NCBI GenBank assembly: GCA_905210435.1
Contig: CAJLWO010000005.1
Location: forward strand, 20,266-84,265
Direction of reading: 5' to 3'
DNA: 64,000 bases
From: an uncultured Bacteroidales bacterium
Lineage (GTDB): Bacteria > Bacteroidota > Bacteroidia > Bacteroidales > Muribaculaceae
This document shows positions 1 through 9,627 of this stretch, piece after piece. The stretch's first letter is position 1, and each line of letters begins with the position of its first letter. A model generated the notes under the pieces. It did no database searches. It worked only from the letters and a program-made list of their open reading frames with translations, and was not told the DNA's origin. The translations under genes and the position numbers were made by a program.

Positions 1-1439
1 CGCTCTCAATGATTATCGGCCCGGTAAGCCTGCTCAAGGAGAAGGCCAAAGACCCGGAGAGCAAAAAGAGCCTCGAAGCGGTCTATGACAATGCGGTGCG
101 TCTCAACAACATGATACACCGTACGCTCGAGCTTCGCCATCTGGAGGATGACGACGAGAACCTGCTCATACTCTCGGTATTTGACGTAGTGGAATTCTGC
201 AAGGGGGTGTTCGAGGTGTTCAAGGAGAACAACCCGCAGAAAAATTTCATATTCCACGCGTCGAATCCACGTATACAGATAGAGGCTGATGCGGTAAAAT
301 TCGAGTCAGTCATCACCAATCTGCTGTCGAATGCATGCAAGTATTCCGATGACGGGGCGACCATATCATGTGGTATCAGCCAGCAGGGCGACAGGGTTGA
401 AATCGTGGTATCGGACGACGGGCTCGGAATATCGGCAAGCGACCAGCCGCTGGTGTTCCAGCGCATGTTCCGCTCTCCGGCCACATCAAAACTGAAGGAG
501 GGCACCGGACTCGGGCTTTATCTGATAAAGAAATACCTGGAACTCATGGACGGCAATATCAGCCTGTACAGCAAAGAGGGACAGGGCACATCGTTCGTGG
601 TGACACTTCCCATATCGGAAAAGGTGCAAACGTCAGAGCGGCGTGATGTCACGCAGGACGACAACGGCAAGCCGAAAATACTCATAGTGGAAGACAACCT
701 GCAGATAAGTGAATTTATCACCGGCATACTTGTCAAAGAGTATACTACGCTGACGGCCGACAACGGACGCACGGGACTTGCAATCGCGTCGTCGTTTATT
801 CCCGACCTGATTATAGCGGACGAAATGATGCCTGTGATGAACGGGCTCGAAATGGTGAGACAGCTGAAACAGCACCCGCGGCTGTCGTCTGTGCCGATCA
901 TCATGCTTACAGCCAAGTCAGACAACAAGACAGAGACGGAGAGCATAAAACTCGGTATCGACGTGTTCATGACGAAACCGTTCGAGCCTACAGCACTGCT
1001 CGGCCGCATCACGCAGCTGCTCAAAGCGCGCAGGGAGATAAAGGAGAAAGTGCGCATACAGGCCATCACCGAGGCCGAGAGCAAGCCCATCGAGGCTGAG
1101 AGCTTCAACGAAAAGGCGCTTGCCCGGATTGCTAAAATAATAGAGGAAAACATATCCGACCCCGACCTGAACGTGAATCTGCTGTGCGAAAAGAGCGGAA
1201 TTGCACAAAAACAGCTCTACAGACTGATAAAGAAATATATGGATATATCGCCGCTCGACTATATCAGGAGCGTGAGGCTGCAGAAAGCCGCCGTGCTGCT
1301 GAGCCAGCAACGGTTTACAGTGTCGGAGATATGCTATATGGTAGGCTTCAAGACACCGTCGTATTTCGCCCGCTGCTTCCAGGCTCAGTTCGGAGTGAAA
1401 CCGAGCCAGTACAAATCGGACGACAAACCTACGGAATAA
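1..1439 (+). CDS. Hybrid two-component regulator (HTCS), C-terminal part
   Basis: Open at the window edge; the reading frame enters at base 3, so the sensor half and the phosphoacceptor His lie upstream. The visible part starts with the end of a HisKA dimerisation domain (SMIIGPVSLL). A HATPase follows, with N box (ITNLLSNACKYS), G1 box (SDDGLGIS) and G2 box (EGTGLGLYL). Next comes a receiver domain (ILIVEDN; likely phosphoacceptor Asp in LIIADEMMP; Lys in MTKPFEP), then an AraC-type double helix-turn-helix ending about 5 residues before the stop. This order is that of Bacteroidetes HTCS proteins, which sense an oligosaccharide in the periplasm and activate the adjacent utilisation locus. The susC-to-GH2 cluster just downstream is therefore its probable target, with a galactan oligosaccharide as likely inducer (inference by analogy with BT4673). 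Confidence 0.93.
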   Translation, partial: LSMIIGPVSLLKEKAKDPESKKSLEAVYDNAVRLNNMIHRTLELRHLEDDDENLLILSVFDVVEFCKGVFEVFKENNPQKNFIFHASNPRIQIEADAVKFESVITNLLSNACKYSDDGATISCGISQQGDRVEIVVSDDGLGISASDQPLVFQRMFRSPATSKLKEGTGLGLYLIKKYLELMDGNISLYSKEGQGTSFVVTLPISEKVQTSERRDVTQDDNGKPKILIVEDNLQISEFITGILVKEYTTLTADNGRTGLAIASSFIPDLIIADEMMPVMNGLEMVRQLKQHPRLSSVPIIMLTAKSDNKTETESIKLGIDVFMTKPFEPTALLGRITQLLKARREIKEKVRIQAITEAESKPIEAESFNEKALARIAKIIEENISDPDLNVNLLCEKSGIAQKQLYRLIKKYMDISPLDYIRSVRLQKAAVLLSQQRFTVSEICYMVGFKTPSYFARCFQAQFGVKPSQYKSDDKPTE

Positions 1440-1540
1440 ATTTCAGAAGAAGGCGTTGCAGAACTTATAATATATCGCAAACAGGACGCGCCATTTTGTA
1501 TGGCTGCACCCCGGTGCTGTTTACTTAAGGGGTATAGATA

Positions 1541-1610
1541 GGGCGAGGGCGCTCGCCCTCGGAGTATTATCTTTACACACTGAAAGTTACCACGGGGGCG
1601 AGACGCCCCC
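1541..1610. terminator. Two GC-rich inverted repeats after the regulator gene
   Basis: GGGCGAG at 1541-1547 pairs with CTCGCCC at 1552-1558, and GGGGGCG at 1594-1600 pairs with CGCCCCC at 1604-1610. They lie 100-170 bases past the regulator stop codon. Neither is followed by a run of T, so they may be transcription ends, mRNA-processing hairpins or members of the genome's palindromic repeats. The rest of 1440-1725 shows nothing recognisable. Confidence 0.35.
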
Positions 1611-1725
1611 GCCCCTATCAACTCAGCGTAAGTAAAAAGCGGACAAACGGGAAGAAAAACACGCTGTCGTCCGAATTGTTGCATCAATTGTCTGAAAAAG
1701 CGCCATAAATACTTTAACCGTAACC

Positions 1726-1733
1726 TATATTTG
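1726..1733 (+). promoter_or_regulatory. Candidate -7 box for the galactan locus
   Basis: TATATTTG matches the Bacteroides -7 consensus TAnnTTTG. No convincing TTTG -33 box is visible at the usual 19-21 base spacing, as expected for a promoter that needs an activator such as the upstream HTCS. If used, the susC transcript would have a leader of about 300 bases containing the snap-back element at 1830-2014. Confidence 0.4.
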
Positions 1734-1829
1734 CATTGTAAAGTTTTACAGCTTCACACGGGTATGACAGCCAAGATAAAAAAGATTGTTTTCAGTTTTT
1801 GTATTCGAAAGCTAATACCACAAACTAAT

Positions 1830-2014
1830 TAAGTAACTGTTTAAAATTATTTTATAGTAACCATCTTCATTATTTTAATATTCTGCCGGAGTCTTTTTCG
1901 TCGCTTTCCGTCTCGTCATCAGTCATGTAGCTCGCTACACTCCTTCTTCCTCACCGGAAATCGCCTGAAAAATCCTTCCGTCATAATATCAAAATAATTT
2001 TGAACAGTTACTTA
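1830..2014. repeat. 185-bp snap-back (MITE-like) element ahead of susC
   Basis: The outer 24 bases (1830-1853, beginning TAAGTAACTG) are the reverse complement of 1991-2014 with one mismatch. Inside them the two halves stay loosely complementary almost to the centre. Examples are TTATTTTAATATT at 1870-1882 against AATATCAAAATAA at 1985-1997, TTTCCG near 1906 against CGGAAA near 1955, and GTAGC/GCTAC at the tip (1927-1938). The left half carries about 20 extra bases. The element holds no ORF and lies between the candidate -7 box and the susC start, so its transcript could fold into one long hairpin. It may be a miniature inverted-repeat transposable element or a regulatory leader. No flanking target duplication is evident. 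Confidence 0.6.
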
Positions 2015-2048
2015 CCTTAAATAAATTATCAACAACAAAACACTACCA

Positions 2049-5015
2049 ATGGACAAAGTAATTGGTGCAACCGAATTAAAGAGCCGGCTGCTGGGACTTC
2101 TCCTGGCAATTCTCTTTATACCCGTTTCGGCATTTGCACAGAACCAGCGGACAGTCACGGGTACTGTCAATGACGAGACCGGCGAACCACTCATAGGAGC
2201 ATCGGTCAAGGTCGCAGGCGAGGCTATCGGAACATCTACGGATTTCGACGGCCACTATACTTTAAAGGTGCCGGCAGGCGCAAAGCAACTTACATTCACC
2301 TACGTCGGCTACCAGAACCTGACTGTCGACATCACATCGGATGTAATCGACGTGACTATGAGGCCGAATGCCGAGGTGCTTGACGAAGTCGTTGTAATCG
2401 GTTACGGCGTGAGAAAGAAAGATGACCTTACCGGTTCGATTTCCACCATCAGCGAAAAAGACTTCAACCAGGGAGTAATCACCTCACCCGAAGAACTTAT
2501 CAACGGCAAGATGCCCGGCGTGCAGATAGTCAATTCGGGCGGTGCCACCACGGGCGGCTCCACTATCCGCATACGTGGCGGCGCATCACTCAACGCGTCG
2601 AACGACCCGCTGATCGTAATCGACGGCGTGCCGATGGAAGTAGGCGGCTACATACAGGGCCAGGGGAACTTCCTGTCGATGATCAACCCTAACGACATCG
2701 AGAGCATGACAGTGCTCAAGGACGCGTCGTCGACGGCCATCTACGGTTCGCGTGCATCCAACGGCGTCATACTCATAACGACAAAGAAAGGCAAAGGCGA
2801 CGGCATCAAGGTGTCGTTCCAGACCACCAACTCGGTATCGACCAAGACCAAGACAGCCGACATGCTGTCGCGCGACGAGTTTGTCGACGTGATACGCACC
2901 CGCGGTTCGGAGGCGCAGATAGCGCTGCTCGGCAACGAGAACACAGACTGGACCGACGAAGTGATGCAGACAGGCTTCGGCACCGACAACAACATCAGCG
3001 TATCGGGACGTGTGACCGACTGGCTGCCGTTCCGCGTATCATTAGGCGCACTCTATCAGGAGGGCATAATGAAGAACGACGAGAACAAACGTTTCTCGGG
3101 CAATATCAACCTGAGCCCGTCATTCTTCAACGACGACCTGAAATTCACAATCAGCGGCAAGGCATCGTACAACACCGCGCGCTACCCGAGCGGCTCCATA
3201 ATCTGGAACGCCACCACCTACAACCCCACTATCCCCGTATACTCGGGTAATGACGCGTTCTTAGGATACAACGAGCCGGTCGACATCAACGGCATACCGG
3301 TGACCGGAGCGACAGCCAACCCGGTCGGGCTCCTCAACTACCGAAACAAGGCTCATACGCACCGCCTCATCGGAAGCGTGGACGTGGATTACCGCGTGCG
3401 TTTCCTTCCGGAACTGCGTTTCCACGCCACTGCGGCATACGACCGCGCACAGGGCAAGAGTGACTACTATACTTCCGCCGAATCGTGGAGCGGTTTCAAC
3501 CAGGGAGGTTCAATCTCATGCGTAGGTCCCAAGAAGGCATACAACAAACTGTTTACCATCTACGGCAACTACAACAAAGAGTTCGACGCAATAAAGAGCG
3601 CAGTCGACGTAACCGTCGGTTACGACTACCAGTGGTGGAAGCGTTACTCACCTTATTATGAAAGCTACAACGAGGCAGGGGAAGTGCAGTCGACATCGGC
3701 ACCGACCGACGAGCGCCATACGCTGCTATCGTACTACGGACGTCTGAACTACACGTTCGACAACCGCTACCTGCTGACGGCGACATTCCGCCGCGACGGT
3801 TCGTCAAGATTCGCCAAGGACAAACGCTGGGGTACATTCCCGTCGGTAGCGCTCGCATGGCGCGTATCCAATGAAAATTTCTGGGATTTCGCCCGCGATG
3901 TCATGAACGACCTCAAGATAAGGGTAAGCTACGGCGAGACAGGCCAGCAGGACGGCATCGCCAACTACTCGCACATGCCGGTGTACACCATCTCGCAGGA
4001 GGGCGCGCAATATGTATTCAACGGAATTCCCATCTTCACCTACCGTCCGGAAGCCTATAACCCCGACCTGAAATGGGAGACCACCAAGGCATGGAACGTA
4101 GGTCTCGACTTCGGATTCATGAACAACCGCATCACCGGTACGGTAGACTACTACAAACGCAAGACCGAGGACCTTTTGGCATCGGTACCCTGCGCAGCCG
4201 GCACGAACTTCGCCAAATATATCCTGTCGAATGTAGGCAACGTTGACAGCGAGGGCTTCGAGCTGTCAATCAACGCCAACATCATCGACAGCAAAGACTG
4301 GTCGTGGAACGTGGCAGCCAACGCCACCTGGCAGAAATCGCGAATCACCAACCTCACCATGTCGCCCGACGCCGAGTCGCCCAACACACTGGTAGGCTCA
4401 TCGGTCGACAGCCGCCGCGTGCAGGTATTCTCGACAGGTTACGCACCTTACGCATTCTACGTATACAAGCAGATATACGACCCCAAGACCGGGCGCCCGA
4501 TTGAAGGAGTATACGCCGATCTCAACAATGACGGCCAGATCAACTCATCCGACCTCTACCACTACCATTCGCCGGCACCCGACTGGATACTCGGCCTTAG
4601 CACGAGCCTGCGCTACCGGAAGTGGACACTGTCGACCTCTCTGCGCGCCAACATAGGTAACTACGTGTACAACGCCATGGCAATGAACACCGGCGCATGG
4701 GAAACGGTATCATACAACGCCTACCAGCTCAACAACATGAACCGCAGCTACCTCGACACAGGCTTCTCGATGCGCCAGCATTACAGCGACCACTATGTGG
4801 AGAACGCATCGTTCCTGAAGATGGACAATCTGCAGCTGAGCTATGACTTCGGCAAGGTATGGCGCAGTGTCAACCTGCACCTGTCGGCCAACATACAAAA
4901 TGTGTTCACCATCACCAACTATTCGGGCATAGACCCGGAAGTGAGCTACGGCATAGACTCGAACGTATATCCGCGTCCGCGCACATATTCACTCACAGTA
5001 GGACTTAATTTCTAA
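2049..5015 (+). CDS. SusC/RagA-family TonB-dependent outer-membrane transporter
   Basis: 988 residues, the usual size for SusC proteins. A signal peptide (hydrophobic LLGLLLAILF, cleavage after SAFA) is followed by a carboxypeptidase-regulatory-like beta-sandwich (about 32-110, RTVTGTVNDETGEPLIGASV). The TonB-box region with EVVVIGYG is near 115, then a plug domain (about 125-235) with TGSISTIS and SSTAIYGSRASNGVILITTKKG, then a long beta-barrel ending in the aromatic terminus YSLTVGLNF. It imports oligosaccharides across the outer membrane using TonB energy and pairs with the SusD-like lidding protein 24 bases downstream. The galactanases in the same cluster suggest beta-1,4-galacto-oligosaccharides as cargo (inference). 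The start is preceded by the AT-rich leader typical of the phylum. Confidence 0.95.
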   Translation: MDKVIGATELKSRLLGLLLAILFIPVSAFAQNQRTVTGTVNDETGEPLIGASVKVAGEAIGTSTDFDGHYTLKVPAGAKQLTFTYVGYQNLTVDITSDVIDVTMRPNAEVLDEVVVIGYGVRKKDDLTGSISTISEKDFNQGVITSPEELINGKMPGVQIVNSGGATTGGSTIRIRGGASLNASNDPLIVIDGVPMEVGGYIQGQGNFLSMINPNDIESMTVLKDASSTAIYGSRASNGVILITTKKGKGDGIKVSFQTTNSVSTKTKTADMLSRDEFVDVIRTRGSEAQIALLGNENTDWTDEVMQTGFGTDNNISVSGRVTDWLPFRVSLGALYQEGIMKNDENKRFSGNINLSPSFFNDDLKFTISGKASYNTARYPSGSIIWNATTYNPTIPVYSGNDAFLGYNEPVDINGIPVTGATANPVGLLNYRNKAHTHRLIGSVDVDYRVRFLPELRFHATAAYDRAQGKSDYYTSAESWSGFNQGGSISCVGPKKAYNKLFTIYGNYNKEFDAIKSAVDVTVGYDYQWWKRYSPYYESYNEAGEVQSTSAPTDERHTLLSYYGRLNYTFDNRYLLTATFRRDGSSRFAKDKRWGTFPSVALAWRVSNENFWDFARDVMNDLKIRVSYGETGQQDGIANYSHMPVYTISQEGAQYVFNGIPIFTYRPEAYNPDLKWETTKAWNVGLDFGFMNNRITGTVDYYKRKTEDLLASVPCAAGTNFAKYILSNVGNVDSEGFELSINANIIDSKDWSWNVAANATWQKSRITNLTMSPDAESPNTLVGSSVDSRRVQVFSTGYAPYAFYVYKQIYDPKTGRPIEGVYADLNNDGQINSSDLYHYHSPAPDWILGLSTSLRYRKWTLSTSLRANIGNYVYNAMAMNTGAWETVSYNAYQLNNMNRSYLDTGFSMRQHYSDHYVENASFLKMDNLQLSYDFGKVWRSVNLHLSANIQNVFTITNYSGIDPEVSYGIDSNVYPRPRTYSLTVGLNF

Positions 5016-5039
5016 TCACCATACAGAACAGACACAACA

Positions 5040-6608
5040 ATGAAAAAAGCATATATATTGACGGCACTGGCAATCGGGGCGATGACCTTCACCTCATGCG
5101 TCGACGACCTTGACCAGCGCCCCGTATTCGAACAGGACGCCACAGTGGTGTACGACAATCCCGACACCTACAAACAGGTATTGGCCAAGGCCTACGCCTG
5201 CTTCGTAATCACCGGTCAGGAAAAGGACGGCGACAAGGATATCGACTCGGAAAAGGGTTATGACCTGTCGCGCTGCATCTTCAACATGCAGGAGGACGCT
5301 ACCGACGAGAGCATCAACACGTGGAGCTCGCTCTATGACGTATCGCATTTCAACTGGGATGCCAACGACGTATGGGTGCAGGACGCATACTACCGCCTTT
5401 ACTACACCATCTCTGTGTGCAACGAGTTCATACGCAACTCTACGGAATCGTCAATCGGCCGTTTCTCAGCCGCCGAGCAGGATGAAATCAGGGCTATGAA
5501 GGCCGAGGCCCGCTATCTGCGCGCCCTCGCCTACTACTGGGTGCTCGACCTGTACGCACAGGGACCGTTCTCCAACGAGGACACACCTATATCGGGATAT
5601 GTGCCCGAAAGATACGGCGATGAGGACCTGTTCACGTTCATAGAAAGCGAACTTAAGGACATCGAGGAAACGGTACCCATGCAGAACGAGTATGGCCGCG
5701 CAAGCCGTAGCGCAGTATGGGCACTTATGGCACGCCTTTACCTTAATGCCGAAGTCTACACACGCCAGGCCCGCTACACCGACTGCATCACCTATTGCAA
5801 CAAAATCATAGGAAGCGGCCAGTATACCCTTGAGCCTGAATTTTACAAACTGTTCAACGCATCCAACCATCTGCGCACGAATGAAATCATATTCTCGTTT
5901 GTAGTGGACGCCACCACCACGGTGACATGGGGAGCCACGACCAATATAATATGCGGGTCATGCTCCAACTCATCCACACAGGATCCGGCCAAATACGGCA
6001 TTACGAGCGGCTGGGGCAATTTCCGCGTACGCGGCGAGATACCGGCCAAGTTCGGCGATGTAGCCACGTCGAAAGACAGCCGCTGCATGTTCTATACCGA
6101 CGGACAGACCCAGTACATCACAGTGTACAACGACCAGTCGCAGGGCTATTTCAGCGAGAAGTTCACCAACCTGTATGACGACGGCACCGCAGCTTCCAAC
6201 AGCGCGGTCAACGGATGCTCGACCGACCTGCCGGTGTTCCGTCTGGCCGACGTGTACCTGATGGCAGCCGAATCGGTAGTAAGAGGTGGCTCGGGCATGA
6301 GCCGCGCCGAAGCGCTTGATCTTGTGAACCTGGTGCGCGAACGTGCCTACGGCGACAAATCGGGCAATATCACCGACGCGGAGATGGACCTGCAGTTCTT
6401 CATCGACGAACGCGCCCGCGAACTGCTCCACGAATCGGTACGCCGCACCGACCTGCGCCGTTTCGGGATGTTCACCACCGACAAGTATATATGGCAATGG
6501 AAAGGCGGAGTAGCCGAAGGTAAGGCTGTCGACAGTAAGTATGAAATCTACCCCATCCCGGCCACCGAACTTTCGGTCAATACCAATCTCTCAAACCCCA
6601 ATTACTAA
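5040..6608 (+). CDS. SusD-like glycan-binding outer-membrane lipoprotein
   Basis: 522 residues. The N-terminus MKKAYILTALAIGAMTFTSC has a lipobox with Cys20, so it should be lipidated and surface exposed. The body has the features of SusD/RagB proteins. An N-terminal TPR-rich half includes MKAEARYLRALAYYWVLDLYAQGP (here split by position, about 151-174). A C-terminal segment carries PVFRLADVYLMAAE and ERARELLHESVRRTDLRRFGMF, and the end has the family's YPIPATELSVNTNLSNPNY pattern. It acts as the substrate-binding lid over the SusC barrel encoded immediately upstream. It sits in the same operon as the SusE-like gene, which starts 21 bases after its stop. Confidence 0.95.
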   Translation: MKKAYILTALAIGAMTFTSCVDDLDQRPVFEQDATVVYDNPDTYKQVLAKAYACFVITGQEKDGDKDIDSEKGYDLSRCIFNMQEDATDESINTWSSLYDVSHFNWDANDVWVQDAYYRLYYTISVCNEFIRNSTESSIGRFSAAEQDEIRAMKAEARYLRALAYYWVLDLYAQGPFSNEDTPISGYVPERYGDEDLFTFIESELKDIEETVPMQNEYGRASRSAVWALMARLYLNAEVYTRQARYTDCITYCNKIIGSGQYTLEPEFYKLFNASNHLRTNEIIFSFVVDATTTVTWGATTNIICGSCSNSSTQDPAKYGITSGWGNFRVRGEIPAKFGDVATSKDSRCMFYTDGQTQYITVYNDQSQGYFSEKFTNLYDDGTAASNSAVNGCSTDLPVFRLADVYLMAAESVVRGGSGMSRAEALDLVNLVRERAYGDKSGNITDAEMDLQFFIDERARELLHESVRRTDLRRFGMFTTDKYIWQWKGGVAEGKAVDSKYEIYPIPATELSVNTNLSNPNY

Positions 6609-6629
6609 TCAATTAAAACAACATCAGAT

Positions 6630-8345
6630 ATGACAATCAACCATATATCACAGATATGCATCGCGTTGCTCGCAGGGGTGGCAGCCGTATCGTGCGACAA
6701 GGACGGTGACATGCTGACCATCAATACGAACGACGATGTCACTGTGGACAGTTCGTCGAAGGATATTGTGCTTGACTACAATAACCTGAAAGGGCTTGCG
6801 CTGACCCTCAACTGGGATGAAAACGGAAACCTGACACTGAGCAATCCTGCAGTAGCGCTCCCCGACGGCGTACTTACCAACAGCGTGGAGATGTCGCTCT
6901 CATCGGATTTCAGCAACGCAGTCAGCACCGCCATAGCCGACGGCCGGTATTCATGCCAGTTCACCGTCGAGGAACTCAACTCGGTGATGAGCCGACTCGG
7001 AGTCGAGGGTGGCGAGCGCGCCGAAGTGTTCATCAGAATAAAGACCGTAGTCGGCAAGAACATCGACCCGACGTACAGCAACGTACTGAGCATTTTCGTG
7101 ACGCCTTACCGTATAGACATGAGCGTGGCCTACGTGCTCGACAAGAACCAGGAGATGACGACGAGGACACTCATGTCGCCGACTGAGAACGGCATCTACG
7201 AAGGATTCACCGGAGTAAACGGCTGGGAGAACTGGTACATGAAGGACGCCACGGGAGTCATCTGGGGCAACTCGGCCACCGCAGGCACATTCGCAGTGTC
7301 ATCACTCGCGCTTGAGGACAAGATATACAATTTCTGGTATCCCGGCACGGCAGGCTGCTATTACACAGTAGTCAACACCGTGGAAATGTGGTGGAGCGCA
7401 CTGCTGATACCTCAGCTGACGGTATCGGGCGACATCGAGGGCACAATGGAATTCGACCGTAAGGCCAACGAATGGAAGATGACCGTCGACACAGAGGCCG
7501 GGACCAAGAACATCACCATTGCAGGCACAGGCACGCTCTATGACATGTCGACCGGCGACAAGGATTCGTCAATCAACAAACCGGTGGCACTCAGCGGCAC
7601 AGCCGACAACCTCAGCTACACCGAGAGCGCTTCGACAGTGGCAGTCAATGTGACAGCGTCGGGCAAGCAGGTGATGAAGCTGACCATGGTAAATCCGCTT
7701 CAGTGGGCTGTAACGTTCGAGGCTGAATCGGTTGAACCCGTAGAACCGGCCAAACCGACCCTGTATATCTCGGGACATGACGACGCCGTATCGGGCAAAT
7801 GGCATTTCAACCACTTCCTTCGCCTCTACAACGAGGAGGAAACCGCATACGCAGGCGGCGTATATTTCGCATCGAAATGGGGCTACAAGCTCTATAAGGA
7901 ATCGGGCAACTGGGACGATGCGTGGGGATTCGGCGGAGAAGGCGACGCAATGGGCGGCAACCTGAAATTCGGCGCCAAGACCAATATTCCGGCACCCGAG
8001 GAGGGACTGTACATACTGAACGTAGGTATCGACGCCCTGAAATATGAGGTCACTGCCGTCAATACTGTATGCTACTCCGGACTTAACGATGACTGGACCA
8101 AGATGCCGATGACGCAGTCGGAGACACCGGGCGTATTCACCGCCGTGGTTGAAAAGAAAGCCGAGACACCGTGGGGTGTCAAAATCCTCATCAACGAAAG
8201 CTGGGACGTATGTTTCGGCGGAGGTGACGGAGTGCTCCTTTACGGCCATGACGGATTTGACGGGGACAACGCGCTTGCCAACGGGTCATATCTGCTGACC
8301 GTGGACCTTATCAACAGCACGTACTCATACTCCGAAGTCCAATAA
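6630..8345 (+). CDS. SusE/SusF-like outer-membrane lipoprotein
   Basis: 571 residues with a lipobox (AGVAAVSC, Cys23). The N-terminal part has the Ig-like SusE pattern: DSSSKDIVLDYNNLKGLALTLNW followed by alternating strands (about 40-160). Two later segments, from about 180 and from about 385 (KPTLYISGHDD), look like successive carbohydrate-binding modules of the SusE/F type. The final residues ANGSYLLTVDLINSTYSYSEVQ match the C-terminal strands of such modules. It probably holds galactan at the cell surface for the SusC/D pair. Ligand specificity cannot be read from the sequence. Its position third in the locus equals that of BT4669 in the known galactan cluster. Confidence 0.85.
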   Translation: MTINHISQICIALLAGVAAVSCDKDGDMLTINTNDDVTVDSSSKDIVLDYNNLKGLALTLNWDENGNLTLSNPAVALPDGVLTNSVEMSLSSDFSNAVSTAIADGRYSCQFTVEELNSVMSRLGVEGGERAEVFIRIKTVVGKNIDPTYSNVLSIFVTPYRIDMSVAYVLDKNQEMTTRTLMSPTENGIYEGFTGVNGWENWYMKDATGVIWGNSATAGTFAVSSLALEDKIYNFWYPGTAGCYYTVVNTVEMWWSALLIPQLTVSGDIEGTMEFDRKANEWKMTVDTEAGTKNITIAGTGTLYDMSTGDKDSSINKPVALSGTADNLSYTESASTVAVNVTASGKQVMKLTMVNPLQWAVTFEAESVEPVEPAKPTLYISGHDDAVSGKWHFNHFLRLYNEEETAYAGGVYFASKWGYKLYKESGNWDDAWGFGGEGDAMGGNLKFGAKTNIPAPEEGLYILNVGIDALKYEVTAVNTVCYSGLNDDWTKMPMTQSETPGVFTAVVEKKAETPWGVKILINESWDVCFGGGDGVLLYGHDGFDGDNALANGSYLLTVDLINSTYSYSEVQ

Positions 8346-8381
8346 CTTTTTCCGCGACAGTATTTCTCCGCGAGTGTTTTT

Positions 8382-8451
8382 CCGCGGTTAAAAACCGCGG
8401 CCACTACCCTACAGCGAGAGGGTGTCTGACAATAAAAGTTAAACACCCTCT
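8382..8451. terminator. Inverted repeats between the binding genes and the galactanases
   Basis: CCGCGGTT at 8382-8389 pairs with AACCGCGG at 8393-8400. A second, wider pair is AGAGGGTGT at 8417-8425 with ACACCCTCT at 8443-8451, followed by a run of A. In the 214-base gap before the first GH53 gene, such hairpins could partly end transcription or protect the 3' end of the more abundant susCDE message. Three imperfect copies of TTTTTCCGCG precede the first hairpin (8347-8387). Confidence 0.45.
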
Positions 8452-8559
8452 AAAAAAAATATAACGTCCGGATAGTTAGCGAAAAACGATATAATAAGTA
8501 AATGCCGTCAGCCGTTACTTTTTACGGTATATATTGATAAAAAAACGTTCTGAATAATA

Positions 8560-9606
8560 ATGAAAAAAATGACAAAAATATTTGCATCCATGGCGCTTGC
8601 CCTTTCTGCAGCGGCCGTTACGGGGTGCAGCGAGGACAGCCCGGTGAGCAATCCGGTGCCCGATAACAAACCTATTGAAATCGAACGCGGCACATACGCC
8701 AAGGGAGCCGATGTGAGCTGGCTTACGCAGATGGAAGCCGAGGGGGAAAAATTCTTCGCTCCCGACGGCACACAGACGGAATGCATGGAGCTTCTCAAAA
8801 AGCATTGCGGTGTCAATGCCATACGTCTGCGCGTATGGGTCAATCCCAAAGAAGGATGGAACAATGTCGACGACGTGCTTGTCAAGGCACGGCGCGCCAA
8901 CTCGCTCGGGCTGCGCCTGATGATTGACTTCCATTTCTCCGACACCTGGGCCGATCCCGGCAAGCAGGAGACTCCGGCAGCCTGGGCCGACCTCGACATG
9001 AGCGGTCTTAAGTCAGCCGTGACATCGCATGTCAACGAAATGCTGTCGGGCCTGGCAGCCTACGGCATTGAGCCGGAATGGGTGCAGATAGGCAACGAGA
9101 CAACGCCGGGGATGCTCTTCCCGTTAGGGTCGATTGACAATCCCGCGAATTTCTCCGAACTCGTATCGACAGGATATGATGCCGTCAAGGCGGTGTTCCC
9201 CAACGCATCGGTCATCGTACATCTTGACAAGGGCAATGACCAATGGCGCTACGACCGCATATTCGGCGCGATCAAGGCCAATGGCGGGAAATATGACATG
9301 ATAGGAATGTCGTTCTATCCCGATGCCGATAGCTGGAAAAGCACTACCGACGACCTGATTGCCAACATCAGCTATGTCACCGCCACCTACGGCAAGCCCG
9401 TGATGATATGCGAAGTGGGAATGGACTACCGTGAGGCCGACGCCTGCAAGGCAATGCTCACCGACATAATCGCCCGCACCGCATCGCTCGATGTCAAAGG
9501 CATATTCTACTGGGAGCCGCAGGCTCCGGCGGGATACAACGGCGGATACAAGAAAGGGTGCTTCGAGAACGGAATGCCTACCGTGGCACTTGACGCATTC
9601 AAATAA
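8560..9606 (+). CDS. GH53 endo-beta-1,4-galactanase, lipoprotein
   Basis: 348 residues. The signal peptide ends in a lipobox (AAAVTGC, Cys23), so surface anchoring is likely. The body is a single GH53 (beta/alpha)8 barrel with family blocks GADVSWLTQMEAEG, NAIRLRVWVNPKEGWNN and LMIDFHFSDTWADPGKQ. Glu180 in WVQIGNETTPG is the expected acid/base and Glu285 in MICEVG the expected nucleophile. GH53 enzymes cut beta-1,4-galactan side chains of pectin (type I arabinogalactan). A surface lipoprotein of this type would make oligosaccharides for the SusC/D importer. A close paralogue starts 21 bases downstream, which indicates tandem duplication. Confidence 0.92.
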   Translation: MKKMTKIFASMALALSAAAVTGCSEDSPVSNPVPDNKPIEIERGTYAKGADVSWLTQMEAEGEKFFAPDGTQTECMELLKKHCGVNAIRLRVWVNPKEGWNNVDDVLVKARRANSLGLRLMIDFHFSDTWADPGKQETPAAWADLDMSGLKSAVTSHVNEMLSGLAAYGIEPEWVQIGNETTPGMLFPLGSIDNPANFSELVSTGYDAVKAVFPNASVIVHLDKGNDQWRYDRIFGAIKANGGKYDMIGMSFYPDADSWKSTTDDLIANISYVTATYGKPVMICEVGMDYREADACKAMLTDIIARTASLDVKGIFYWEPQAPAGYNGGYKKGCFENGMPTVALDAFK

Positions 9607-9627
9607 TAACCCACTATACAGACAACC

